A stretch of 17,334 nt of DNA from Deltaproteobacteria bacterium (GTDB lineage Bacteria; Desulfobacterota; Desulfobacteria; Desulfobacterales; SURF-15). Position numbers and translations under genes: made by a program. The notes under the pieces were generated by a model. That model ran no database searches. It was given only the letters and a program-made list of their open reading frames with translations, and was not told where the DNA came from. Of this stretch, positions 1-9,400 are shown piece after piece (the stretch's first letter is position 1; each line of letters begins with the position of its first letter). The DNA is taken from positions 1 to 17,334 of the forward strand of contig JAHEHB010000062.1 in assembly GCA_024644775.1 (NCBI GenBank), in the 5' to 3' direction.

Positions 1-1029
1 CAAACTTGAGATCTCTTTGGAAAGTTGTCGAGATGAGGAAATTTTTTCCCCATCCACCGCAATGATGATGTCCTTGGGTTTAATCCCCCCTTTATCCGCC
101 GGATCTCCCTTATACACTTGGGTAACCAACACACCGTTGTTATCTTTAACCCCGTAATACTCCGAAAGATCTTCGTTTAAATCTTGAATGCCAACGCCCA
201 GCCAGCCGCGGATCACTTTTCCGTTGGCTTTCAATTGCTCGACAATACCTTTGGCAAGGTTAACGGGAATGGCAAACCCGATTCCCTGCCCGCTGGCAAT
301 GATAGCGGTATTAACGCCCACAACCTCTCCGGACATATTGATCAGGGGCCCCCCACTGTTCCCCGGATTAATGGAGGCATCGGTTTGAATGAAGTCGTCA
401 TAGGGGCCGGCGCCGATGGTACGACCTTTGGCGCTAACGATACCGGCGGTCACTGTCTGCTCCAGCCCAAATGGGCTTCCAATGGCCACCACCCAACTGC
501 CAACCTGAAGGTTATCCGAATCTCCCATGGCGAGCGGAACCAACTCTGAAGCGCCCTTAATCTTAATCAGGGCCAAATCCGTATTCGGATCGCGTCCCAC
601 TACCCTTGCTTTGTATTCCTTTCCATTGTGGAGCTTTACCGTTATCTCGTCTGCTTTATCAACCACATGGTTGTTGGTCACGATGTACCCTTCACGATCG
701 ACGACAAATCCGGATCCTAAACTTCGTTGCTTAAATTCCGGAGGCGGTTGTCGGCCAAATCCCCGGGGGTCGGAGCGAAAGGGGTCCCTTTCACCAAAGG
801 GGTTACCAAAGAAGTGACGGAATACCCGGCCACCATCCTTCAGGGTTTTAACCGTACGGATGTTGACCACTGCCGGGCGGGCCGTTTCGGCCAGCTCTTT
901 AAAATTGGCCGGAACCATAATGGTCTCGGAGCCTTTCGTGGCGGTTGCGGGATTCGAACCATATCCCAACAACCCACCCACCAAAAAAAGAACCATGAAG
1001 AACAGCAAACCCTTCTTTAAATGTTTCAT
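1..1029 (-). CDS. degP: Do/HtrA-family periplasmic serine endoprotease (partial, C-terminus beyond window)
   Basis: This encodes a trypsin-like protease that degrades or refolds misfolded proteins in the periplasm. The visible 343 residues begin with a signal peptide or anchor (basic MKHLKK, then hydrophobic to about residue 23). The catalytic triad is complete: His121 in TNNHVV, Asp151 in NTDLAL and Ser225 in GNSGGP. The first PDZ domain begins near residue 275 (RGWLGVGIQ) and is cut at the window edge; family members normally have one or two PDZ domains and about 450-500 residues. The ATG at 1029 has a strong AGGAGGG ribosome site about 7 bases upstream. The gene lies 120 bases downstream of a sensor kinase on the same strand, which suggests envelope-stress control by that two-component system (inference). 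DegP versus DegQ cannot be told apart here, so the symbol is approximate. Confidence 0.95.
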   Translation of the reverse strand, partial: MKHLKKGLLFFMVLFLVGGLLGYGSNPATATKGSETIMVPANFKELAETARPAVVNIRTVKTLKDGGRVFRHFFGNPFGERDPFRSDPRGFGRQPPPEFKQRSLGSGFVVDREGYIVTNNHVVDKADEITVKLHNGKEYKARVVGRDPNTDLALIKIKGASELVPLAMGDSDNLQVGSWVVAIGSPFGLEQTVTAGIVSAKGRTIGAGPYDDFIQTDASINPGNSGGPLINMSGEVVGVNTAIIASGQGIGFAIPVNLAKGIVEQLKANGKVIRGWLGVGIQDLNEDLSEYYGVKDNNGVLVTQVYKGDPADKGGIKPKDIIIAVDGEKISSSRQLSKEISSL

Positions 1030-1149
1030 TGCAATACCCTCCTGTTTAGAATTTATTCATATTTCGTGTTAAACGGAAAGTAGCACAGGAAAGTGACCCA
1101 AAGGTGGCTGGAACATTACAATTTGGTTATGTTTTGAAGTTGGCTCCGT

Positions 1150-2565
1150 CTAATGAGGAAAGTTATCTCCGAAGGTGATGATAAACGTACTTCCGTTGCC
1201 GGGTTGACTGGTAACCGATATGTCACCACCATGCGCTCGGGCTATGGTTCGAGCCAAACTCAATCCCAAGCCGGTACCTCCACGGCTTCGACTCTGATCT
1301 CCTCGATAAAATCGCTCAAAAACATGTGGGAGATCCTGCTGAGGAATGCCGATCCCGGTATCTTTTACGGTAACCGCGATCTGTCGCTGGTGGTTTAGAT
1401 CAGCCAGAATTTCTACTTTTCCAGCCACTTCCGTGTATTTAATGGAATTGTCGAGTATGTTTGCGATCATCCGCTGGATCAAACGAATATCACCCGTAAC
1501 CGGTAGGCTCCCATGAGTGTTGCAGACCAGACGAATGTTTTTGTCTTCAGCCATGGGCAAAAAGAGTTCACAGGCTTCTTTAATAATCAGCGCGATATCG
1601 ATCAATTCCGGTTTTAGGGTATGGACACCGGCTTCGGTTTTCGAAATGACAAGCATCGTGTTGATCATGTCCAGAAGCCGATCACATTCTTCGATGATAC
1701 TAGCCCCCATATTATGAAACTCATCCAATGTACTTCCGGTAGTTATGGTGACTTCTGCAATCCCTCGAATTCTGGTTATCGGACTCTTTAAATCATGGGC
1801 GATATTGTCGCTCATTTCTTTAATACCGGTCACCAGTTGTTGAATACGATCCAGCATTTGATTAAACGTGGTCGCAAGTTGATCAATTTCATCGCCTCTC
1901 CGTTTTACAGGAACCCGCTGGTCAAGAGCGCCTTCGGAGATTCGTCGAGCCGTTCGGGTAACGTTTTCCACTCCGGACACGGCTCTGCGAGCCATAAACC
2001 ATCCGATGGCTCCAGAAAAAAGAATCAGAACGACGAGGATCGCCATAAAAATTCTTTTAAATGCCTCGATAAAACGAGATGTTATTTCCATGGACTGACC
2101 CAACTGCAGAAGTATACCGGGGCCGATCACCGTATATAAAATACGAACATTCTGATTCCGATCAGGGATATTAATCGTGGCAAATACCCGATCGTCACCA
2201 CTTAACAGCGCGCGTATCGCTTCTTTGCCGATACCGATATCTTCCCAGTAAGACATATTGGAAGAAGAAAACGCTTCTCCTGTGGGATACAGCAACCGAA
2301 AGAAGATCTTTTTTTCACCGGACGCTTTTGTTTCTACTACGGCAACGCTTTTGACTGCATTAATCCCACCTCGCGATAGAAGAGAGGAGAATACGCCAGC
2401 CTGTTTTGTCAGATCCTGATCGATCTGATTACGAAGAACGGAAGTAATAAATAGGTAGAAAAAAAGAAACGCGATACAGGAAGATATTGTAAAAATTAAC
2501 GCATACCAGAGAGTGAGGCGAAACGCCAGCTTAGCACGCAGTCGAGTCAGGTGTTTTAAGAACAT
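1150..2565 (-). CDS. Membrane sensor histidine kinase (HAMP-HisKA-HATPase)
   Basis: This is the inner-membrane sensor of a two-component system; it autophosphorylates on His and passes the phosphate to the regulator encoded just upstream. Numbered from the ATG (471 residues), it has a first membrane segment near 17-44, a periplasmic sensor region of about 125 residues, a second membrane segment near 170-193, a HAMP domain near 195-248, and the phosphorylated His257 in the H-box AHDLKSP. The ATP-binding domain follows, with an N-box (NILDNSIKYT), DTGIGIP and GTGLGLSLA. The layout resembles CusS/CopS-type kinases, but the sensor region gives no clear ligand. A TTG at 2571 could extend it by two residues. 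The ATG at 2565 is preferred because it has a well-spaced ribosome site. It overlaps the regulator gene by 35 bases, so translation is probably coupled. Confidence 0.95.
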   Translation of the reverse strand: MFLKHLTRLRAKLAFRLTLWYALIFTISSCIAFLFFYLFITSVLRNQIDQDLTKQAGVFSSLLSRGGINAVKSVAVVETKASGEKKIFFRLLYPTGEAFSSSNMSYWEDIGIGKEAIRALLSGDDRVFATINIPDRNQNVRILYTVIGPGILLQLGQSMEITSRFIEAFKRIFMAILVVLILFSGAIGWFMARRAVSGVENVTRTARRISEGALDQRVPVKRRGDEIDQLATTFNQMLDRIQQLVTGIKEMSDNIAHDLKSPITRIRGIAEVTITTGSTLDEFHNMGASIIEECDRLLDMINTMLVISKTEAGVHTLKPELIDIALIIKEACELFLPMAEDKNIRLVCNTHGSLPVTGDIRLIQRMIANILDNSIKYTEVAGKVEILADLNHQRQIAVTVKDTGIGIPQQDLPHVFERFYRGDQSRSRGGTGLGLSLARTIARAHGGDISVTSQPGNGSTFIITFGDNFPH

Positions 2566-3220
2566 ATCCAACCCCTCTTACCGTGTGAATGAGCTTAGCA
2601 TCGAATCCTTTGTCAATTTTGTCGCGCAATCTGCTAACCCTCACTTCGACAACATTCGTCTGAGGATCAAAGTTGTAATCCCAAACATGTTCCATAATCA
2701 TGATTTTTGACACGACCCTACCGGCGTTTCGCATCAAATACTCGAGCAGCGAAAACTCAAGGGGTTGAAGCTCTATCTTTTTTTCAGCTCTCATAACTTC
2801 ACGCGTCAGAAGATCCATTGACAGATCTCCAAGAGATAGCCTTGTAGGTTCTGCTGCACCGCTGGCCCTTCGGATCAATGCTTGGACACGGGCAAGAAGC
2901 TCGGAAAACGAAAATGGTTTGGTAAGATAATCGTCACTTCCGATTTGAAGGCCTTTCACCCGATCGTCAATGGAGTCCTTTGCACTCAGAATGATAATCG
3001 GTGTGTTTACTTTTTCTTTCCGCAACATTTCGATGACCGATAGACCATCTCGTTTGGGCAGCATCAGATCGATGATAATGGTATCGTATGGTTCGACAAG
3101 TGCCAGATGCAACCCCTCTTCCCCGTCCGCTGCATGATCCACAGCATATCCCGCGGCTTTCAATCCCTTCATGATGAAAGAAACAATTTTTTGATCGTCC
3201 TCAATCAATAAAATTCGCAT
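2531..3220 (-). CDS. OmpR-family response regulator (receiver plus winged helix)
   Basis: This is the DNA-binding transcriptional regulator partnered with the overlapping kinase. The 229 residues comprise a receiver domain (about 1-115) with acidic Asp8/Asp9, phosphoacceptor Asp51 in IIIDLMLP and conserved Lys101 in LTKPF. A C-terminal OmpR/PhoB winged helix follows (about 125-225), with typical LEYLMRNAGRVVS and VEVRVSRLRDKID segments. The recognition region (VWDYNFDPQTNVVEV) is most like CusR/CopR regulators of metal or envelope stress; this is family resemblance, not proof of a signal. The ATG at 3220 follows a GAGG ribosome site about seven bases upstream. The 97 bases to the NUDIX gene upstream may hold its promoter, but I cannot point to a clear one. 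Confidence 0.95.
   Translation of the reverse strand: MRILLIEDDQKIVSFIMKGLKAAGYAVDHAADGEEGLHLALVEPYDTIIIDLMLPKRDGLSVIEMLRKEKVNTPIIILSAKDSIDDRVKGLQIGSDDYLTKPFSFSELLARVQALIRRASGAAEPTRLSLGDLSMDLLTREVMRAEKKIELQPLEFSLLEYLMRNAGRVVSKIMIMEHVWDYNFDPQTNVVEVRVSRLRDKIDKGFDAKLIHTVRGVGYVLKTPDSTAC
2572..2579 (-). promoter_or_regulatory. Ribosome binding site deciding the kinase start
   Basis: On the minus strand this reads AAGAGGGG, six bases before the ATG at 2565. The alternative TTG at 2571 directly abuts it and would have no room for ribosome binding. The site lies inside the 3' end of the response regulator gene. Confidence 0.6.
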
Positions 3221-3317
3221 GAAAACCTCGTTGAGATAAACCGCAGACGCCCGCGTAGCCAGTCAATCATCAATCGTTTGTGTGGATCCGTGGTTTTTTT
3301 CACCGAACACTGTGCAC

Positions 3318-3872
3318 CTACCCGTGCCGATGAGACGAATCGGTCGGAAATATCGTTCCCGTGTGAACCGGAAAAATCCCGTTGGATCGGTCTTTATAAT
3401 AGCATTTCAGTGTTTTTATAATCACGGTAAATGCCAGCTTGTCCCAGGGGATTTCCGACTCCGAGAACAGTCTGACATCGGAGCTCTCCTCTCCAGGGCT
3501 AAAGTTTGTATCGAGTAAGCGTGCGCGGAAAATAAGATAGATCTGACTGATATGTGCGATGCTGAGCAGCGCATAGGGGGCAACGATTTCAACTCTGGCA
3601 CAGGCTTCCTCAAGTGTTTCTCGTTTGGCCCCTTCGGTGATGGTTTCACCATTTTCAAGATAGCCGGCGGGAAGTGTCCATTTACCGGACTTCGGTTCAA
3701 TGGAACGACAGCACAGCAAAATATTATCTTCCCATTCCGGTATACAGCCCACCACTAATTTCGGATTTTGATAGTGGATCGTTCCACAACGATCGCAAAC
3801 AAACCTCGGACGATCGTCACCCGTGGGAACGCGTTGTGTTACCGGTGTGCCACAATGACTGCAAAAATTCAT
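3318..3872 (-). CDS. Zinc-ribbon NUDIX hydrolase
   Basis: This is a predicted cytoplasmic pyrophosphohydrolase acting on a nucleoside diphosphate derivative; the exact substrate (ADP-ribose, NADH or other) is not evident. The 184 residues start with a zinc ribbon, Cys4-x2-Cys7 and Cys26-x2-Cys29, as in NudC-like NUDIX proteins. The NUDIX box spans residues 70-92: Gly70, Glu76, then Arg84-Glu85 and the metal-binding Glu88-Glu89. The box's usual late Gly is Cys91 here (sequence EEACARV). The C-terminal 25 residues are polar and show no domain. The ATG at 3872 has no convincing ribosome site, so expression may be low or the start could differ, but the zinc-ribbon cysteines immediately after it support this start. 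Neighbours give no functional hint. Confidence 0.9.
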   Translation of the reverse strand: MNFCSHCGTPVTQRVPTGDDRPRFVCDRCGTIHYQNPKLVVGCIPEWEDNILLCCRSIEPKSGKWTLPAGYLENGETITEGAKRETLEEACARVEIVAPYALLSIAHISQIYLIFRARLLDTNFSPGEESSDVRLFSESEIPWDKLAFTVIIKTLKCYYKDRSNGIFPVHTGTIFPTDSSHRHG

Positions 3873-4048
3873 TTTTATAAAATCCAGTTTCTTTTACCTG
3901 ACCCGGACAAGCCGGTTGGAGCGAAGCGTAAATCCCGTTTTAACGGGGAATTGACTATTGAATATTTGTGGAAGTCGCTCTCGCGGCCCAGGCGCTTGCG
4001 CCGCGTGTCCAATTATTTGGCAAATATCGGATAAATCTATTTTTGCAA

Positions 4049-4080
4049 CCACTTAACCAGTCAACGAATCAACCAATTAA
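4049..4080 (-). repeat. Degenerate octamer tandem repeat, four units
   Basis: On the minus strand this stretch divides into four consecutive 8-base units (TTAATTGG, TTGATTCG, TTGACTGG, TTAAGTGG, listed from 4080 downward) and then starts a fifth (TTGC). The consensus is close to TTGATTGG. It lies in the 219-base gap between the quinone oxidoreductase stop and the NUDIX start. The same gap also holds two short GC-rich inverted repeats, 3934-3947 (CCCGTT/AACGGG) and 3991-4002 (GGCGC/GCGCC). Neither has a following T-run on either strand. Confidence 0.6.
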
Positions 4081-4091
4081 CGATATCTGGG

Positions 4092-5078
4092 CTAATGTGG
4101 AACTTCCAAAACGATTTTCCCAAAATGGAGGCTTTCTTCCATGGTCCGGTGAGCCTCCGCAACATCATTGAGAGAAAAGACGTTATAGATGACCGGCTCG
4201 ATCGTTTTATCGGAAAATTGAGGAATCACCGTTTTGGTAAACTGATGGACGATCTCTCCTTTTTCTTTAACAGGCCTTGCACGAAGCACCGAACCGATAA
4301 TCTCCTGGCGTTTGACCATCAAGCGGGCGAGGTTAAGGTCGGCCTGAGCACCGCTAATCACCCCAATTTGAAGGAGTCGGCCGCCGATTGCCAGACAATT
4401 CAAGTTCGGTGAGAAATACTGTTGACCGATATGATCCAATATCAGGTCCACGCCATTATTTTGGGTATAGGATCTGACCTCCTCGGCAAAGTCCTGCTCT
4501 CTGTAATTGATCACAAAATCTGCTCCGAGCTGCTTCACCCGATCGATTTTACCAGGAGACGCCGTAATAATAATTTTAGAATTGGGAGTCAGCGTTTTGC
4601 AAAGCTGAATAGCGGCGGTATTCACCCCACCGCCGCCCCCATGGACTAAAATGCCCTCTGAATCCTTAAGACCACCCTTGAGAAAGATATTAAGAAATGC
4701 CGTAATATAGACTTCACACACGCACGCTGCCTCAGGAATTGTCATCCCATCCGGAATAGAAATCAAGTGGTCTGCATACGCCACAGCGTATTGGGCATAT
4801 CCCCCGCCACCCACCAGGGACATAACACGATCACCCTTTTTCCAACCGGTTACTTGAGAACCGATATCCTCGATAATACCGGCGACTTCAAGACCAAGAA
4901 CTTCCGATTCTCCTTTTGGCGCCGGATAGTTTCCTTGGCGTTGAACAATGTCTGCCCGGTTCACCGAAGTGGCCAACACTTTCACGAGCACCTGGCCCGG
5001 TTTCGGAGCGGTTGGGTCTGTTTCTCCAATTTTAAGAACCTCCCGACCCCCAAACCCATCGAGTAAAACTGCTTTCAT
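4092..5078 (-). CDS. NAD(P)H:quinone oxidoreductase, PIG3/zeta-crystallin type
   Basis: This is a zinc-independent medium-chain dehydrogenase/reductase, expected to reduce quinones or alpha,beta-unsaturated carbonyls with NADPH in the cytoplasm. From the ATG at 5078 the protein has 328 residues. It shows the PIG3-type N-terminal segment SVNRADIVQRQGNYP, the GLEVAG segment, a Rossmann nucleotide-binding region with the glycine stretch VHGGGGGVNTAA, and the C-terminal HFGKIVLEV ending. It lacks the Cys/His ligands of zinc alcohol dehydrogenases. In the glycine motif the usual VGTAA reads VNTAA, a Gly to Asn change that may affect cofactor binding. A TTG at 5123 would add 15 residues. The ATG is preferred because MKAVLL is the family's normal start and GGAGG lies 10 bases upstream (5089-5093). 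It may be cotranscribed with the antiporter 75 bases upstream. Confidence 0.9.
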   Translation of the reverse strand: MKAVLLDGFGGREVLKIGETDPTAPKPGQVLVKVLATSVNRADIVQRQGNYPAPKGESEVLGLEVAGIIEDIGSQVTGWKKGDRVMSLVGGGGYAQYAVAYADHLISIPDGMTIPEAACVCEVYITAFLNIFLKGGLKDSEGILVHGGGGGVNTAAIQLCKTLTPNSKIIITASPGKIDRVKQLGADFVINYREQDFAEEVRSYTQNNGVDLILDHIGQQYFSPNLNCLAIGGRLLQIGVISGAQADLNLARLMVKRQEIIGSVLRARPVKEKGEIVHQFTKTVIPQFSDKTIEPVIYNVFSLNDVAEAHRTMEESLHFGKIVLEVPH

Positions 5079-5153
5079 CGCTTTTTTTCCTCCAAGTTTA
5101 ACGTATGATTCGTCAAAACCCAAAATCGATTTGCCATGTTTGACAGAATCGTT

Positions 5154-6410
5154 CTACAAACCTTCTGAATCCTTGACTACCGATGAAGTAGCTGAAACAA
5201 GTTTTCCAATGGTAAGTCCTTGAACCAGAATCGAGAAAACAACAATGGCGTAGGTAACGGTAATAATGGCTTCTCGTGAAGGACTTACCGGTAAAGATAA
5301 CGCCAATGCAACCGATATACCGCCTCTCAGCCCTCCCCACGTCAGTATTTTTACCACATGGGGGCTGAATTTTTGAAAGGGGCGCAAAATTATCACCGGC
5401 AAACCGACGCTGATAAATCGTGAAACAAGTAATAGCGGAATAAATAATAGGCCTGCAATAACATATTTCTTTGAAAAGGTAAGAATCAAAACCTCGAGGC
5501 CAATCAAAACAAATAGGACTGCGTTTAATATTTCGTCAACCAACTCCCAGAACATGTCCAAATGCTCACGGGTCCTATAAGACATGGCAAATAGACGGCC
5601 GTGATTTCCGATCAGCAGGCCGGCCACCACAATCGCGATGGGACCAGAAATGTGCAAGGTATCGGCCAGAGCGAATCCACCGGTAACCAGGGCCAATGTT
5701 ATTAAAATCTCAACTTGATAATTGTCCACGGTTTTTAGCATCCAATATCCGATAGCACCGATGGCAAACCCAAATAAAATCCCTCCTACAGCTTCTTTTA
5801 AAAACAAACCGGCGACAGCCCCTGCGGTTATGGGATGCATCCCTGTTGATATTTTTAGCAATACGAGAAAAACCACGACAGCAACCCCGTCGTTAAACAA
5901 CGATTCACCGGATATCTTTATTTCAAGACTTTTTGGAACGCCTGCTTTTTTTAGTATATTTAACACGGCAATCGGATCAGTGGGTGAAATCAATGAACCA
6001 AACAAAAAACAGTGGATTATGGGAATATCGATTCTTAAACCATGGAAAACCAACCAGCAAAAACTCCCCATCAAGAGGGTGGAACCGATGACCCCGACAG
6101 TGGCAAGAAGACTGATAATTCGCCTCTGTTCATACAAATCAGAAAGATTAATATGAAGTGCGCCTGCAAAAAGAAGAAAACTTAACATGCCATGAAGTAA
6201 GGTTTCATCAAAATCGATATTATTCAACATTTGTCGGGCATCTTCTTTCAAACCCAAACTGAAGGGGCCCAACGCGATCAATACCAACGACAACAACAGT
6301 GCAATGAGCATCAAACCGATCGTATTGGGCAGATGAATGTAGCGGTAGTTGATATAGCTAAAAATTGCCGAAAGCGAGATCAGTATCGCGAGGATGTTAA
6401 ACAGTTTCAT
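5154..6410 (-). CDS. CPA1-family sodium/proton antiporter
   Basis: This integral inner-membrane exchanger swaps cytoplasmic sodium (or potassium) for protons, serving pH and salt homeostasis. The 418 residues are almost wholly hydrophobic, with about 11-13 membrane segments. Signature elements of the CPA1 family are present: SPTDPIAV (Asp145), the ion-binding Asn-Asp pair in GESLFNDGVAVV (Asn173-Asp174) and TWGGLRGGISVALALSLP near residue 358. There is no large cytoplasmic tail, only about 20 residues after the last segment. Two starts are possible: a GTG (6416) sharing one base with the upstream TAG, or the ATG at 6410 chosen here. Neither has a ribosome site, so translation is probably coupled to the helicase gene that ends at 6416. 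Why an antiporter follows a DNA repair gene is not apparent. Confidence 0.92.
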   Translation of the reverse strand: MKLFNILAILISLSAIFSYINYRYIHLPNTIGLMLIALLLSLVLIALGPFSLGLKEDARQMLNNIDFDETLLHGMLSFLLFAGALHINLSDLYEQRRIISLLATVGVIGSTLLMGSFCWLVFHGLRIDIPIIHCFLFGSLISPTDPIAVLNILKKAGVPKSLEIKISGESLFNDGVAVVVFLVLLKISTGMHPITAGAVAGLFLKEAVGGILFGFAIGAIGYWMLKTVDNYQVEILITLALVTGGFALADTLHISGPIAIVVAGLLIGNHGRLFAMSYRTREHLDMFWELVDEILNAVLFVLIGLEVLILTFSKKYVIAGLLFIPLLLVSRFISVGLPVIILRPFQKFSPHVVKILTWGGLRGGISVALALSLPVSPSREAIITVTYAIVVFSILVQGLTIGKLVSATSSVVKDSEGL

Positions 6411-6414
6411 AAAC

Positions 6415-6431
6415 ACTAAAATAGTTTTAGT
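6415..6431. repeat. Perfect inverted repeat across the helicase stop and antiporter start
   Basis: Arms ACTAAAA (6415-6421) and TTTTAGT (6425-6431) are perfect 7-base complements around a 3-base loop. The element contains the helicase stop codon and lies 4-20 bases upstream of the antiporter ATG. It is AT-rich and also encodes part of the helicase C-terminal motif, so the symmetry may be partly accidental. Confidence 0.45.
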
Positions 6432-9400
6432 TGAACGTGATCGTCCTTTTTATTCTTTGGGGCCTTGGGTTGGCGCGTTTCATGGCGTCTGAGCTGCGCT
6501 TCGATATCCACCACAAACGGTGACAGTTTTCGGGAAACTTTTTTACCGTAAACCCGTCGATATTTCGCAGCGGTTAAATAAAGCTGCTCCTTCGCTCTGG
6601 TCATGGCAACAAAAAACAATCTTCTTTCTTCATCGGGGTCGGTGCCGGAACGGTGATGGGGTATGAATCCTTCTTCACAGCCGGTAATAAACACAATGGG
6701 AAACTCAAGCCCCTTGGCAGCGTGAATGGTCATCAATGATACCTTTTCGACGGTTGAATTGTAAGTATCCGTGTCGGTTTGTAAAGCGGCTGCAGTCAGA
6801 AACTCTCGAATTGAAGCGCCATACGATTTAGAAATGTGAAGAACTGTGTTAAAAGAGGTTTCAATGTCTGGATACTCTGTAATCATTTTGTGTATCGGCG
6901 AATGTTCCGTTATATACCGAATTTTTTTTTCCACTGTGAATCTTTCAACGGCCTTTTTTATGTTCTCAATCCATGTGATACATTCGTATAGATCCTGTTG
7001 ATTTTTTTTACTCACCGCCGGAATAGGGATTCGTCTGGCGTGCCACAGCGCGTCTTTTAGTGTGAATTTATTTCGATAACCCCAGGTTTTTACAGTTTCG
7101 ATGGTTTTTTTGCTGATGGTGGGAAATATGCGGCGTGCAACTATTTCCAGATCGACATAAGCTCCTGAACCTTCGATCATTTTTAATAGCGATAAGAGAT
7201 CTAATATACCGTCGTGGTAATAGAGGCGATCCTTGCTAACCGTCTGATAAGGAATGCCGGCCTTATCTAAAATCTCGATAAACACATTCACCTGTGAACC
7301 GGTTCTGAAAAAAATCGCCACATCTGAAAAGCTTCGGTAATCCGATGGTTCGGTTGAATCGATATTTCCAAAATCCACCGAATGAAATCCGGTGCCGCCA
7401 ATCAGTTTTTCAATGGTACGACCCACAGCCACCGCTTCGGCTTTTTCCGATTGAAGCTCCAAAACACGAATACGCTTTGTTCCGTCAATCGCCGAATACA
7501 CTCGTGAATGCGTTGGGGAAATTCGATGATCTTTGATTATCTGATAAGAGGCATCAAGAATCGTTTTACTGGATCGATAGTTTTGGGTTAACCGGATAAC
7601 TTCAGATTCAGGATAATCTTCAATAAACCTTTTAAAATATTCAACATTTGATCCCCTAAATCCGTAAATGGATTGATCTGGGTCACCAATGACAAAAAGA
7701 TTCTTTCCAGGTGGTGACAACGCACGTATGAAACAGTACTGGCCTTGGTTTAGATCCTGATATTCATCGACAAAAACATATTTAAACCGATCCTGATAAC
7801 GCCTAAGTAAAATCGGATCTTTCTTAAACTGGGTCACCACTTTTAAAATAAGATCCTCATAATCACAAAAACCTTCAATGGAAAGAATATCTTGATAGGC
7901 GCTATAAACCAACCGAAACTCTGAAATATTGTCGATTTCATCAAAAGACTTAAGGATATCTCTGGGCCAAAGAAGTTGTTGCTTTGCAGATACGATACCC
8001 TTTGCCGCCACATCCTTCCTTAATTTGACCGATACTCCGCTTTTTTTGACCTGTTTGAATGCTTCGGTTATCAGTGCTTTACGACGTACATCGTCCAAAA
8101 TTTCAGGCACATTTTTTTGTTTTAACTCTATTAATATCTGAAAACAAACAGAATGAAAGGTGCCGATGGTAGGGAGCAACGCGGTTTTATCCATAGACCC
8201 CGTCAGCGCTTTCAACCGGTCTTTCATTTCTTCGGCTGCTTTGTTGGTAAAGGTAACGGCAAGTATGTTTTCAGGTGAAACCGCTTTTTTTGTAATAAGA
8301 TATGCAATTCTTCGGGTAAGGGTGCGGGTTTTCCCGGTCCCGGGTCCAGCAATAACCAATACCGGTCCTTTTTCGATTTCTACAGCACGCTGCTGAACCA
8401 CATTTAGATCATCGACTCCCTCCCGGGTTAACGGGCCTTCTACAAAAGTTTCTTTCTCTTTATTTTTATTTACTTGAAATAAAGACGGTTTATCTCCTAT
8501 TTCTAATGGCTTTAAAGCGTGTTTAACGTGAAAAAGCGACTTTTGACCCATTAGGTGTTCTCTTTCTTCCGGTTTAAAGAGTGTAATTTTTCCATATTCT
8601 CCATCATATCCGGCTGAAATAATGACGTTCCCTTTACGCATTCGTTTTATTGCCTCTCCAAGCAATGGTACGCCGGCACCTTCGATACGGGATATTGAAA
8701 GTGAATGGAGGATCGTTAATTCTGATCCGAGTCGTTCAATTATCGAATTATAATGTTGACTCACCCTTTTGGTTTTGACACCAACCTGTAGAATTTCAGA
8801 TAAAATTTCAGAAAGCGGTATCAACCGATGATAGGGGGTCGTTTTTTGTGGTTGTTCACCCTCCCGCCGATCCGCCAGACTTTGAACCCGATACAAAACA
8901 CCTAGCGTCAGCGGTTTCTTACAGACAGGACAGATGCCATTTTTTTCTCTGGTTACCTCCGGATGAAAACGAATCTGACACTTTCGATGACCGTCTAAAT
9001 GGTATTTACCTTCCTCTGGATAAAACTCAATGGTTCCCAAAAATTTCTTTGAATCGCCGTTTCTAAGTGCCTCTTTAATCGCATCATAGGAAAGGGATGT
9101 GTGAAACAGGTTGGCTTCCCTTCCCAAGTTTGCCGGAGAATGGGCATCTGAGTTCGAAACCATGGTAAGTCCATCAAGATCTGATACCCTCCAGTTCATA
9201 CCTGGATCTGATGAAAGGCCCGTTTCGACAGCAAAAATATGAGAAGTCAAATCTTCAAAACATTCACTAACACTGTCAAAGCCGGATTTTGAGCCAAGCA
9301 GTGAAAACCAGGGAGTCCATATATGTGCCGGGATCAAAAACGATTGCTCTGATGTTTCAAGAGCGATTTCTAAAAGATCTCTGGCATCCATACCAAGAAT

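Noticed and set aside
184..549. Plus-strand open frames across the protease gene and similar frames elsewhere
   Set aside because: They are out-of-frame shadows of strongly recognisable minus-strand genes and match no known family.
3318..3872. Cys91 in the NUDIX box as a loss-of-function change
   Set aside because: The metal-binding Glu residues are intact, and my recollection is that EEACARV-like versions occur in zinc-ribbon NUDIX proteins.
3934..4002. GC-rich inverted repeats in the gap after the quinone oxidoreductase as terminators
   Set aside because: Stems of five to six bases with loops of two to four and no T-run on either strand.
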